Part shown: positions 1 to 5,113 of the stretch, piece after piece
Position numbering within the stretch: the stretch's first letter is position 1
Layout of the letters: every line of letters begins with the position of its first letter
From: Elusimicrobiota bacterium
GTDB taxonomy: Bacteria; Elusimicrobiota; Elusimicrobia; UBA1565; UBA9628
Direction: 5' to 3'
Assembly (NCBI GenBank): GCA_023249695.1
Contig: JAHFCD010000078.1
Coordinates: 1-5,113, forward strand
Length of the DNA stretch: 5,113 nucleotides
Notes under the pieces: generated by a model
The model's input: only the letters and a program-made list of their open reading frames with translations
What the model was told of the DNA's origin: nothing
Database searches by the model: none
Translations under genes and position numbers: made by a program

Positions 1-5
1 AAAAC

Positions 6-26
6 CCTGGCGCCGAAGGCGCCAGG
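6..26. terminator. Strong GC-rich hairpin, probable bidirectional terminator
   Basis: A perfect 9-bp stem (CCTGGCGCC pairing with GGCGCCAGG) closes a GAA triloop. On the minus strand the stem is followed by G and at least four T. On the plus strand it is followed by TCGTTC, a weak T-rich run. It therefore looks best as an intrinsic terminator for leftward transcripts, such as antisense RNA from the peptidase region, and could also end a + strand gene to the left of the window. The hairpin is directly visible; its terminator function is inferred. Confidence 0.6.
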
Positions 27-76
27 TCGTTCAATCGCCCGGATTCAAAACCCCGTGAACTTGGAGGAAATGCCCC

Positions 77-104
77 TTGAATTTGCCCGGCTTACCTTTA
101 TACT
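77..104 (+). promoter_or_regulatory. Putative sigma70-like promoter of the cysteine peptidase gene
   Basis: A -35-like TTGAAT (77-82) and a -10-like TATACT (99-104) are separated by 16 bases. They match the consensus hexamers at four and five of six positions. Initiation would fall near 111 and give a leader of about 15 bases, just enough to hold the ribosome binding site at 117-121. The A/T-rich patch is conspicuous in very GC-rich surroundings. The assignment rests on consensus matching alone. Confidence 0.5.
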
Positions 105-116
105 AACGAGGACTCC

Positions 117-121
117 GGAGG
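117..121 (+). promoter_or_regulatory. Ribosome binding site GGAGG supporting the GTG start at 126
   Basis: GGAGG lies 4 bases upstream of the GTG at 126. A second purine-rich match, GAGGA, lies at 108-112. The start it selects puts a typical signal peptide at the extreme N-terminus, which supports GTG as the true initiation codon. Confidence 0.55.
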
Positions 122-125
122 CCTC

Positions 126-1235
126 GTGAAACCCCCTCGCGCCGCGCTCATTTTAGGGCTGCTGCTCTCCTGTCCGGCCGGCTGGGCCGGAACGGCCGAC
201 GACGCCGACGACATCATCGCCGGCTTCCGGGCCTCCGCGCATGCCGCGGCCGAGGCCGCGCGCAAGGCCCGGCCCCGGCCCCAGCCCCAGTCCGCGCCGG
301 CCGGCGTGTCGCCGGCGTCGGCGCCGGCGCCGGCGGCCGCGGGGGGAAAGGTCGATTTGCTGCCCCAATTCGCCGATCCGTCCACCCGCGACCAATCCGC
401 GATCGGCGCCTGCCACGCCTTCGGCTCGGTGGCGGTGCTCGAGGCCGCTCATTACCGCAACTACCATTCGTTCATCAAGATCGCGGAGCAGGATGTTTTC
501 CTGCGGCGGACCGTCCTCAGCGGCGATGTGTATTCGAGTTTCTGCGCCAGCGGCAAATGCGAGATGGCGGAGGGCAACGATGCGGCGGGCGACATCCGCT
601 TCGTCTTGGAGCACGGGGCGCTGACCGGCGGCTCGTACGTGAAGTTCGCCGACCGGTACGTGAAGTACCGCGGCGCGGAGCAGAAGACGATGGCGGGGAT
701 CCAGGAGGACTACGAAAAGTTCAGCTGGCTGGAAAAGCGCATGTACGATCCGCGCGCCCACTGGAAAGCGCTCTCCACCGAGGACAATTCGAAAAGAATT
801 CTCACGAACATGCTGGAGGGGCGCGGCTCCGCCGAGTCGGCGGAGCGCGACGCGGTCCAGAAGAAGTTCGCCGGCTTTCGGCTGCGCACGAAGTCGAACT
901 TCGACTTCAAGCCCGAGTATAAGGCCCTTCCGCCGAAGGACTGCCTGGCGCACGCGTCCGGCCAACGCGCGGCGTTGAAGGGCGAGCTCGACGCCCGGCG
1001 CCCGGTGTGCGTGTCCATGTCCCTGTCGGGCCTGACGGCCTGGGGGCAGACCGATCAGACGCGGGACGCTTACCACGCCTTCATGATCATCGGCTACGAC
1101 ACGACCCCCGCCGGCCTCGTGTTTCACACGCGCAATTCCTGGGGCGGGACGAACCCCGACATTCCAGAGAGCGAGCTGTGCCGGATTTTCGCGGTTGATT
1201 CGGTTTTGGCGCCGGGCGAGAAAGAGACGTTCTGA
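126..1235 (+). CDS. Secreted papain-fold (C1-like) cysteine peptidase
   Basis: Predicted exported thiol peptidase of 369 aa, starting at GTG. Residues 1-21 form a signal sequence: a basic Pro-rich start, a Leu-rich core, then AGWA. L-L-S-C at 13-16 is also an imperfect lipobox, so the protein may be a lipoprotein. A Pro/Ala-rich linker follows (about 48-74). The catalytic domain shows the papain set in order: Gln90 (oxyanion hole) in STRDQ, Cys96 in GACHAFG exactly six residues later as in papain, His317 in DAYHAFMIIGYD, and Asn337 in RNSWGG. The residue after the catalytic Cys is His rather than the usual Trp. The Cys-to-His distance is about 220 residues, longer than papain's roughly 134, because of a charged helical-looking insert (about 175-275). 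Cys140/Cys145 and Cys273/Cys295 could form disulfides. No inhibitor-type propeptide is recognisable. Substrate unknown; it could cleave cell-surface or environmental proteins. It stands alone, with its own promoter. The fold call is firm; activity is inferred from intact catalytic residues. Confidence 0.85.
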   Translation: MKPPRAALILGLLLSCPAGWAGTADDADDIIAGFRASAHAAAEAARKARPRPQPQSAPAGVSPASAPAPAAAGGKVDLLPQFADPSTRDQSAIGACHAFGSVAVLEAAHYRNYHSFIKIAEQDVFLRRTVLSGDVYSSFCASGKCEMAEGNDAAGDIRFVLEHGALTGGSYVKFADRYVKYRGAEQKTMAGIQEDYEKFSWLEKRMYDPRAHWKALSTEDNSKRILTNMLEGRGSAESAERDAVQKKFAGFRLRTKSNFDFKPEYKALPPKDCLAHASGQRAALKGELDARRPVCVSMSLSGLTAWGQTDQTRDAYHAFMIIGYDTTPAGLVFHTRNSWGGTNPDIPESELCRIFAVDSVLAPGEKETF

Positions 1236-1245
1236 CGGGGACGGG

Positions 1246-2013
1246 TCAGCGCGCGTCGCGGCGGGAGGCGACGAAGACGCTTGCCGCGATCATGATCGCG
1301 GCGAAAGCGGCGAGGATCGCGAGGCAGGCGCCCGTCGAGGCCGCGCCGTCGGCGACGACGGAAGGGAGCAGCGCCCGCTGGAGCCCGGTGACCGCGTATG
1401 CCGTGGGGTTGACCGCGATGACGGCGCGCAGGAAGCGCGGCGCCGTGGAGGCGGGAAACAGCGCGCCCGACAGCATCCACATCGGGATCAGGAAGAGATT
1501 CATGACCGAGTGGAAGCCCTGGGACGAGTCGAGCACCCACGCGATGCAGAAGCCGAGGCCCGTGAGGCCGACCGAGGCGAGGGCCAGGACGGCGACGGCC
1601 AAGGCGTAGCCCTCGAGGCCCGGATGCAGGCCGGCGGGGCCGGCGAGAAGCAGAAAGGCCAGGCCCTGCGCCAGGCCGACCGTCGCCGATCCCAGCACCT
1701 TGCCGAGCACGATGGACAGGCGCGAGACCGGGGCGACGAGCACGGACTGAAGGAAGCCCTCGCGCCTGTCCTCGATGATCGAGATCGTCGCGAAGATCGA
1801 CGTGAACAGGACGATGAGCACCAAGGTTCCCGCGTAGAAGTACTGGAGGAAGCTCAGGCCCTCGGGCGCGCCGGGCACGCGCAAGGCCGTGCCCAGGCCG
1901 GAGCCGATCAGGAGCCAGAACACGATCGGCGGGACGAGCCCGCCGATCACGCGCGGCTTGTCGCGGAAAAAACGCACGATGTCGCGCTCCCAGAGAGTGA
2001 GCAGGGCGGTCAT
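1246..2013 (-). CDS. ABC-2 type transporter permease (DrrB/NodJ-like)
   Basis: Inner-membrane subunit (255 aa) of an ABC exporter. About six hydrophobic segments are visible, near residues 22-42, 57-79, 105-127, 134-158, 167-185 and 228-248. Two hallmarks of the ABC-2 family are present. One is the cytoplasmic coupling stretch EDRREGFLQSVLVAPVSR (81-98) after the second segment. The other is MLSGALFPAS (180-189) near the fifth. Length is normal for the family. The ATG overlaps the stop of the ATPase gene as ATGA, and no Shine-Dalgarno sequence precedes it, so translation probably depends on ribosomes finishing the ATPase. With that ATPase it would form a complex of two permeases and two ATPases. 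The substrate (drug, lipid or polysaccharide) cannot be read from sequence. It is the last gene of the operon and ends 10 bases from the convergent peptidase gene. Confidence 0.9.
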   Translation of the reverse strand: MTALLTLWERDIVRFFRDKPRVIGGLVPPIVFWLLIGSGLGTALRVPGAPEGLSFLQYFYAGTLVLIVLFTSIFATISIIEDRREGFLQSVLVAPVSRLSIVLGKVLGSATVGLAQGLAFLLLAGPAGLHPGLEGYALAVAVLALASVGLTGLGFCIAWVLDSSQGFHSVMNLFLIPMWMLSGALFPASTAPRFLRAVIAVNPTAYAVTGLQRALLPSVVADGAASTGACLAILAAFAAIMIAASVFVASRRDAR

Positions 2014-2957
2014 GAGGGAGCCTGAGCGTCGGTGAAGCGCCGTCCGGCGTGATGCAGAAACGCGTCCTCGAGGCTCGGGCGGGAGAGGCTGACCGTCTTG
2101 AGCCTCCCGGGAAAGGCTTCGACGAGCTGAGGGATGAAGGCGTGGCCCGCGGCGCGCTCGAGGCGCAGCACGGAGCCGAACGCCTGAGGCGTGACGCCGA
2201 AGCGCCGGGTGATCTCGTCGCGCAGGCCGGAGGCGTCATCGGTCTCGATCGTGATCACGTCGCCGCCGATCTCGGCCTTGAGCGCCGAAGGCGCGCCGAG
2301 GGCCACGATCTTTCCCTGGTCGAGGATGGCGACGCGGTCGCAGCGGTCGCCCTCGTCCATGAGGTGGGTGGTCGTCAGGATCGTGGCGCCGTCGGCCTTG
2401 AGCGTCATCAGGTGCTCCCAGAGGTCCTGGCGGGCGGCCGGATCGAGGCCGGTCGAGGGCTCGTCGAGGAGGATGATCTTTGGCTTGTGGAGCAGGCTTT
2501 TCGCGAGCTCGACGCGGCGGCGCAGGCCGCCGGACAGGGTTCCGCAGAGGTCGCTCGCGCGCGCGGACAAGCGATAATGGCCCAGCATCTCGTCGACTCT
2601 CTTGGCCAAGGTCGGCCCGGACAGCCCGTAAAGCCGGCCCCCGTGAACGAGGTTCTCGCGCACCGTCAGCTTGTTGTCGATCGACGGGTACTGGAACACC
2701 ACGCCGAGGAACGGGCGCACGGACGCGGGCGCGGCGATCAAATCGCGGCCGAGGATCGTCGCCGAGCCGGCGGTGGGCGCGAACGAGGTGGCGAGGATCC
2801 GGAACAGCGTGCTCTTGCCGCCGCCGTTGGGGCCGAGGAGGCCGAACAGCTCGCCTTCGGCGACGGAGAACGACACGTCGTTGAGCGCGCGGCGGGCGGG
2901 GGCCTTGCGTTTGGCGGGGTACTCGTGAATGACGCCTTTGACGACGACCGCGTTCAT
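2010..2957 (-). CDS. ABC exporter ATP-binding protein (DrrA-like)
   Basis: Cytoplasmic ATPase (315 aa from the ATG at 2957) that powers the adjacent permease. All nucleotide-binding motifs are intact: Walker A GPNGGGKST (42-50), Q-loop Gln89 in VVFQYPSID, signature LSGGLRRRVELAKSL (from 141), Walker B IILLDE ending in Glu166, D-loop GLD (170-172), and switch His198 in TTTHLMDE. Leu in place of Gln after LSGG is common in this DrrA-like branch. Residues about 234-303 form the C-terminal accessory domain typical of these ATPases, ending in the conserved SLEDAFL stretch. A GTG at 2975 would add six residues. I prefer the ATG at 2957 because it gives an ATGA overlap with the adenosyltransferase stop, mirroring the next junction, and places the first beta strand normally. 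Neither start has a clear ribosome binding site. Family assignment is near certain; the substrate is unknown. Confidence 0.93.
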   Translation of the reverse strand: MNAVVVKGVIHEYPAKRKAPARRALNDVSFSVAEGELFGLLGPNGGGKSTLFRILATSFAPTAGSATILGRDLIAAPASVRPFLGVVFQYPSIDNKLTVRENLVHGGRLYGLSGPTLAKRVDEMLGHYRLSARASDLCGTLSGGLRRRVELAKSLLHKPKIILLDEPSTGLDPAARQDLWEHLMTLKADGATILTTTHLMDEGDRCDRVAILDQGKIVALGAPSALKAEIGGDVITIETDDASGLRDEITRRFGVTPQAFGSVLRLERAAGHAFIPQLVEAFPGRLKTVSLSRPSLEDAFLHHAGRRFTDAQAPS

Positions 2958-3529
2958 TTCGTCAAGCCGGTCCACGGGGTTTCGCCGTGGCCGGTTTCCT
3001 TGTTGACGAAGCGCGCGGCGACGAACAGCCAGGTGGACAGGCGATTGAGGTACACGATCACGCCGTTGGGGACGGCGTCCGACGCCGACAGATCCACCAC
3101 CGCGCGCTCCGCGCGCCGGCTGATCGAGCGCGCGAGATGAAGGGCCGCGCCGGCGCGGCCGCCGCCGGGGAGGATGAACGTTTTCAGCGGCGTTAAATTT
3201 TTATCCCAGGCGTCGATCTCGGTTTCGAGGCGTTTGGGCGCCTCGGACGGAAGGCCCGTGTCGAACGGGGGAGACAGCTTCCCCAATTTATCGGCGGGCG
3301 TGGCGAGCAGGGCGCCGATGACGAAGCATTCGGCCTGCACGCGGGACAAGCCCTCGTCGACGGAGCCGAGGGCGGGATCTTCCCTCAGCGCCGCGCGCGC
3401 CAGGCCCAGCGCGCTGTTGAGCTCGTCGATGTCGCCGTAGGCCGCCACGCGCGGGTGGCTCTTGGACACGCGTCCGCCGCCGAACAGGCCGGTCTCGCCC
3501 TTGTCGCCCGTGCGCGTGTAGATCGCCAA
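2954..3529 (-). CDS. pduO: Cob(I)alamin adenosyltransferase, PduO type
   Basis: Transfers the adenosyl group of ATP to cob(I)alamin (or a corrinoid precursor) to form the coenzyme B12 form, releasing triphosphate. Family members are cytosolic homotrimers. The 191-aa protein covers the complete PduO-type domain. The N-terminal ATP-binding stretch is TRTGDKGETGLFGGGR (5-20), followed by YGDIDELNSALGLA (31-44) with Asp35. FILPGGG (118-124) follows, and then the signature LARSISRRAERAVV (132-145). Its Arg134, Arg138, Arg139 and Glu141 line up with the catalytic arginines and glutamate known from human MMAB. YLNRLSTWLFVAARFVN (160-176) closes the domain. The start codon is TTG, placed exactly where family members begin; it lies one base after the TAG of the upstream barrel gene and lacks a strong ribosome binding site, suggesting coupled translation. 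The symbol reflects family type only: no other pdu or cobalamin genes are visible. Confidence 0.93.
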   Translation of the reverse strand: MAIYTRTGDKGETGLFGGGRVSKSHPRVAAYGDIDELNSALGLARAALREDPALGSVDEGLSRVQAECFVIGALLATPADKLGKLSPPFDTGLPSEAPKRLETEIDAWDKNLTPLKTFILPGGGRAGAALHLARSISRRAERAVVDLSASDAVPNGVIVYLNRLSTWLFVAARFVNKETGHGETPWTGLTK

Positions 3530-3530
3530 T

Positions 3531-4259
3531 CTAGAACTGGACGCCGAGCCCGAGGTCGAAGCCCGGGAGGCCGTGGCGCAAGGTGTAGGCGCCGCGCAGG
3601 CTGAGGAAAGGGAAGGGATGCACGTCCGCGCCGACGGAGAAGCGCGAGCCGCGCGCGGTGGCCTTCGTGCCGGCCACGCCCGGCGTCGTCGCCGCGCCGA
3701 CCTTCACCTCGGTGACGTCGAAGCCCGCGAGGAAGAACGGCTTGAGGATCGGCAGGTTCCACGTCGCGACCGCGTTGGCCGCGGCATGCGTCGCGCTGAA
3801 GTACTTGTGGTTGACCTTGTCGCCGAAGACGGAGAGGGAGACGTTCGGCAGGAAGGTGTCCACGAGGTCGGTCTTGTACACTCCATAGCGCACGCCGCCG
3901 CCGTAGATCGAGGCGCCGTACGCGCTCATGCCGTGGACGATGACGTCGATCTTGAAGGGCAGGCCGACCCCGGCTTCGATCAGCGGCACGCCGAAGGCCT
4001 TCACGCCCGCGTCGCGCAGCACGCGGTCGTCCCGGTCCGGCCGGAGCTGGACCGCGGCGACGGCGCCGGCCCAGAACCCGGGCATGCCGAGCGTGCGGCC
4101 GGTGTGGGCCGAGGCTCCGCCGAGCACGCCGCCGAGGTCGAGCGCGAACGGCTTGACGTAGTCGGTCCGGACGCGGGTCTGGAAGTCGGAGAACGGGTCG
4201 GCGTGAGCCGAGGAGGCCAGCAAGGTCAGCGCGGCGACGAGAGCGGGGATGATTTTCAT
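3531..4259 (-). CDS. Signal-peptide-bearing outer-membrane beta-barrel-like protein, family unknown
   Basis: First gene of the minus-strand operon, 242 aa, no family recognised. Residues 1-20 are a clear signal peptide: Lys2, a hydrophobic core to about 15, then SAHA cut before Asp21. The mature part is rich in Gly, aromatic residues and alternating hydrophobic patterns suggesting amphipathic strands, for example 94-110, 117-128, 139-147, 174-187 and 203-242. The chain ends DLGLGVQF with a terminal Phe, as expected for a BAM-recognised barrel. An 8- to 10-strand barrel would suit the length. The ATG at 4259 was chosen because it starts the signal peptide. The frame stays open far upstream, but that part is antisense to the divergent membrane-enzyme gene. 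No strong ribosome binding site precedes the ATG. Function unknown: it could be a pore, a surface protein or a periplasmic component. Outer-membrane placement is an inference. Confidence 0.75.
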   Translation of the reverse strand: MKIIPALVAALTLLASSAHADPFSDFQTRVRTDYVKPFALDLGGVLGGASAHTGRTLGMPGFWAGAVAAVQLRPDRDDRVLRDAGVKAFGVPLIEAGVGLPFKIDVIVHGMSAYGASIYGGGVRYGVYKTDLVDTFLPNVSLSVFGDKVNHKYFSATHAAANAVATWNLPILKPFFLAGFDVTEVKVGAATTPGVAGTKATARGSRFSVGADVHPFPFLSLRGAYTLRHGLPGFDLGLGVQF

Positions 4260-4268
4260 GACGCCATT

Positions 4269-4298
4269 TTGCCAAATTCGAGGCGATTGCGCTACACT
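4269..4298 (+). promoter_or_regulatory. Putative promoter of the PAP2-like gene
   Basis: TTGCCA (4269-4274, five of six matches to the -35 consensus) and TACACT (4293-4298, four of six to the -10 consensus) are separated by 18 bases. This predicts initiation around 4304-4306, on or beside the proposed GTG start at 4305, so the transcript could be leaderless. It sits in the 45-base gap shared with the divergent operon, whose own promoter I could not place convincingly. Confidence 0.4.
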
Positions 4299-4304
4299 CC
4301 GAGG

Positions 4305-5113
4305 GTGACCATCTCCCGCGAGGACCGCTGGCTGGCGGCCTGGCTCCTGGCGGCCCTCGCGCTGTCCGCCGGGCTGCTGGCCGTGAACTCCGCGATCTTC
4401 CATTATACCGGGGTCAGCTACTTCCCTCGAGAGGGGTGGTGGCTCGCGTTCGTCGCCTTGGATCTCGCGGTCTTCGGGCAATGGGTGAGGCAGCGCTCGC
4501 CGCGGGCGTCCTTTGCGGCCGTCAATCTCGCGTTCTACGCGCTGACGGCGGCCGTGATGGGCGTGCTCACGACGGGCATACAGTATTCCCCGTTTTCCCG
4601 GATCGACCCGGCGCTGGCGCGGTGGGACGCGCGCCTGGGCTGGGACACGGTCGCGGTCCTCGCCGGGGTCGCGCGGCGGCCGGCGCTGCGGTCCTTTCTC
4701 ATCTTCTGCTATAACTCGACGGAGCTCCAGCTCGTCCTCGCGCCGGTCGTCGCGGCGCTCGCCCACGACCGGCGGCGCCTGCGCGTGTTTCTCTACGCGA
4801 TCGTCTACTCCTCGATCGCGGGCAGTCTCGTCTATTATTTCTTTCCGAGCTCCGGCCCGGCCGGAGTCTTCTCGAGCCCCGACTTCCTCCCGGTCCAGCG
4901 CCTGACGCACCAGAAGTTCGAGCAGGTCCACAATTTCCAGCCGGTGACCACCTTGCTGGGCGGCCTGATCGCGTTCCCGTCGTTTCACGTCGCCTGGTCG
5001 GTGCTCGCGACCTACGCCGCGCTGCCGAGGAAAAACCTATTCCTCGCGCTCTGCGCCTTGAACGCCGTGGTGATCGCGTCGACGGTCTTGCTGGGTTGGC
5101 ATTACCTCGTCGA
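4305..5113 (+). CDS. PAP2/Aur1-like integral membrane phosphotransferase or phosphatase, 3'-truncated by window end
   Basis: A frame open from GTG at 4305 to the window edge, 269 codons plus two bases, so the C-terminus is missing. About six hydrophobic segments are visible (near 9-31, 46-60, 68-92, 132-152, 160-181, 245-263). The PAP2-superfamily signature is strong in the last third. FFPSSGP (179-185) resembles the conserved stretch before the active site of the PAP2_3/Aur1 group. AFPSFHVAW (223-231) is the second motif with His228. STVLLGWHYLV (259-269) is the third motif with His266, the expected nucleophile. The partial codon GA at the edge fits the conserved Asp. The 38-residue His-to-His spacing resembles Aur1-type inositol phosphorylceramide synthases. 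Family members dephosphorylate lipid phosphates or transfer phospho-head groups at the membrane; which applies here is unknown. The start is uncertain: GAGG directly abuts the GTG, and an in-frame TTG at 4287 with GAGG at 4280-4283 is an alternative. Confidence 0.82.
   Translation, partial: MTISREDRWLAAWLLAALALSAGLLAVNSAIFHYTGVSYFPREGWWLAFVALDLAVFGQWVRQRSPRASFAAVNLAFYALTAAVMGVLTTGIQYSPFSRIDPALARWDARLGWDTVAVLAGVARRPALRSFLIFCYNSTELQLVLAPVVAALAHDRRRLRVFLYAIVYSSIAGSLVYYFFPSSGPAGVFSSPDFLPVQRLTHQKFEQVHNFQPVTTLLGGLIAFPSFHVAWSVLATYAALPRKNLFLALCALNAVVIASTVLLGWHYLV

Noticed and set aside
265..345. GC-rich short repeats of CCGGCG and CCCCAG type
   Set aside because: They encode the Pro/Ala linker of the peptidase and look like ordinary low-complexity coding sequence.
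636..666. Direct repeat TACGTGAAGT with a 21-base period
   Set aside because: It encodes two YVK tripeptides seven residues apart in the peptidase insert; only two copies, so probably a helix-related coincidence.
153..1127. Minus-strand open frame of 324 codons
   Set aside because: Antisense to the peptidase, which carries all papain catalytic motifs; the antisense product is Arg-rich and includes a poly-Arg run from the linker DNA.
1195..2025. + strand open frame of 276 codons
   Set aside because: Antisense to the permease; composition is dominated by Arg, Asp, Glu and Gly with no recognisable domain.
1124..2239. Minus-strand open frame of 371 codons
   Set aside because: Out-of-frame shadow spanning parts of the permease and ATPase genes; Arg/Pro-rich with no motif.
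2049..3140. Long + strand open frame of 363 codons
   Set aside because: It lies antisense to the ABC ATPase and adenosyltransferase, whose motifs are unmistakable. The translation is charged and motif-free, as expected of GC-rich shadow frames.
4260..4304. Cobalamin riboswitch before the operon containing the adenosyltransferase
   Set aside because: The region is only 45 bases, far too short, and no B12-box-like sequence is present.
4436..4714. + strand open frame of 92 codons
   Set aside because: Out of frame with, and nested in, the PAP2-like gene that has clear catalytic motifs.
4260..4988. Upstream extension of the barrel-protein frame on the minus strand (would give 485 aa)
   Set aside because: The added 243 residues are Arg/Glu-rich low-complexity sequence antisense to the PAP2-like gene, and a clean signal peptide begins at 4259.

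Overview
The window is high-GC, gene-dense bacterial DNA. It most likely comes from a Gram-negative, because it encodes a predicted outer-membrane barrel protein with a cleavable signal peptide and a C-terminal Phe. No rRNA, tRNA, mobile element or CRISPR array is visible. The lineage cannot be fixed from the sequence. An uncultured high-GC phylum such as Elusimicrobiota, or a delta-proteobacterial/myxococcal group, would fit, but this is a guess from composition and protein style.

Layout, left to right. Positions 1-125 hold a strong hairpin, probably ending whatever lies to the left, and a sigma70-like promoter. A secreted papain-fold (C1-like) cysteine peptidase follows on the + strand (126-1235). 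It converges, with only 10 bases between stop codons, on a four-gene minus-strand operon that reads from about 4259 down to 1246. In transcription order the operon encodes a small outer-membrane barrel-like protein, a PduO-type cob(I)alamin adenosyltransferase, an ABC exporter ATPase, and its ABC-2 permease. The junctions are a 1-base gap, an ATGA overlap and a second ATGA overlap, so the cistrons are probably translationally coupled. Only 45 bases separate the operon from a divergent + strand gene (4305 to the window edge). That gene encodes a multi-pass membrane enzyme of the PAP2/Aur1-like phosphotransferase type and is cut off inside its last catalytic motif.

Functionally, the ATPase and permease form one DrrAB-like export complex of unknown substrate. 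The adenosyltransferase makes coenzyme B12 in the cytosol. The barrel protein has no recognised family. Whether these share a pathway or merely a transcript cannot be decided here. I see no clear sign of a wholly new system. The most useful points are the edge-truncated PAP2-like gene, the divergent peptidase with a Cys-His-Ala-Phe active-site motif, and the tightly coupled operon with non-ATG and SD-poor starts.
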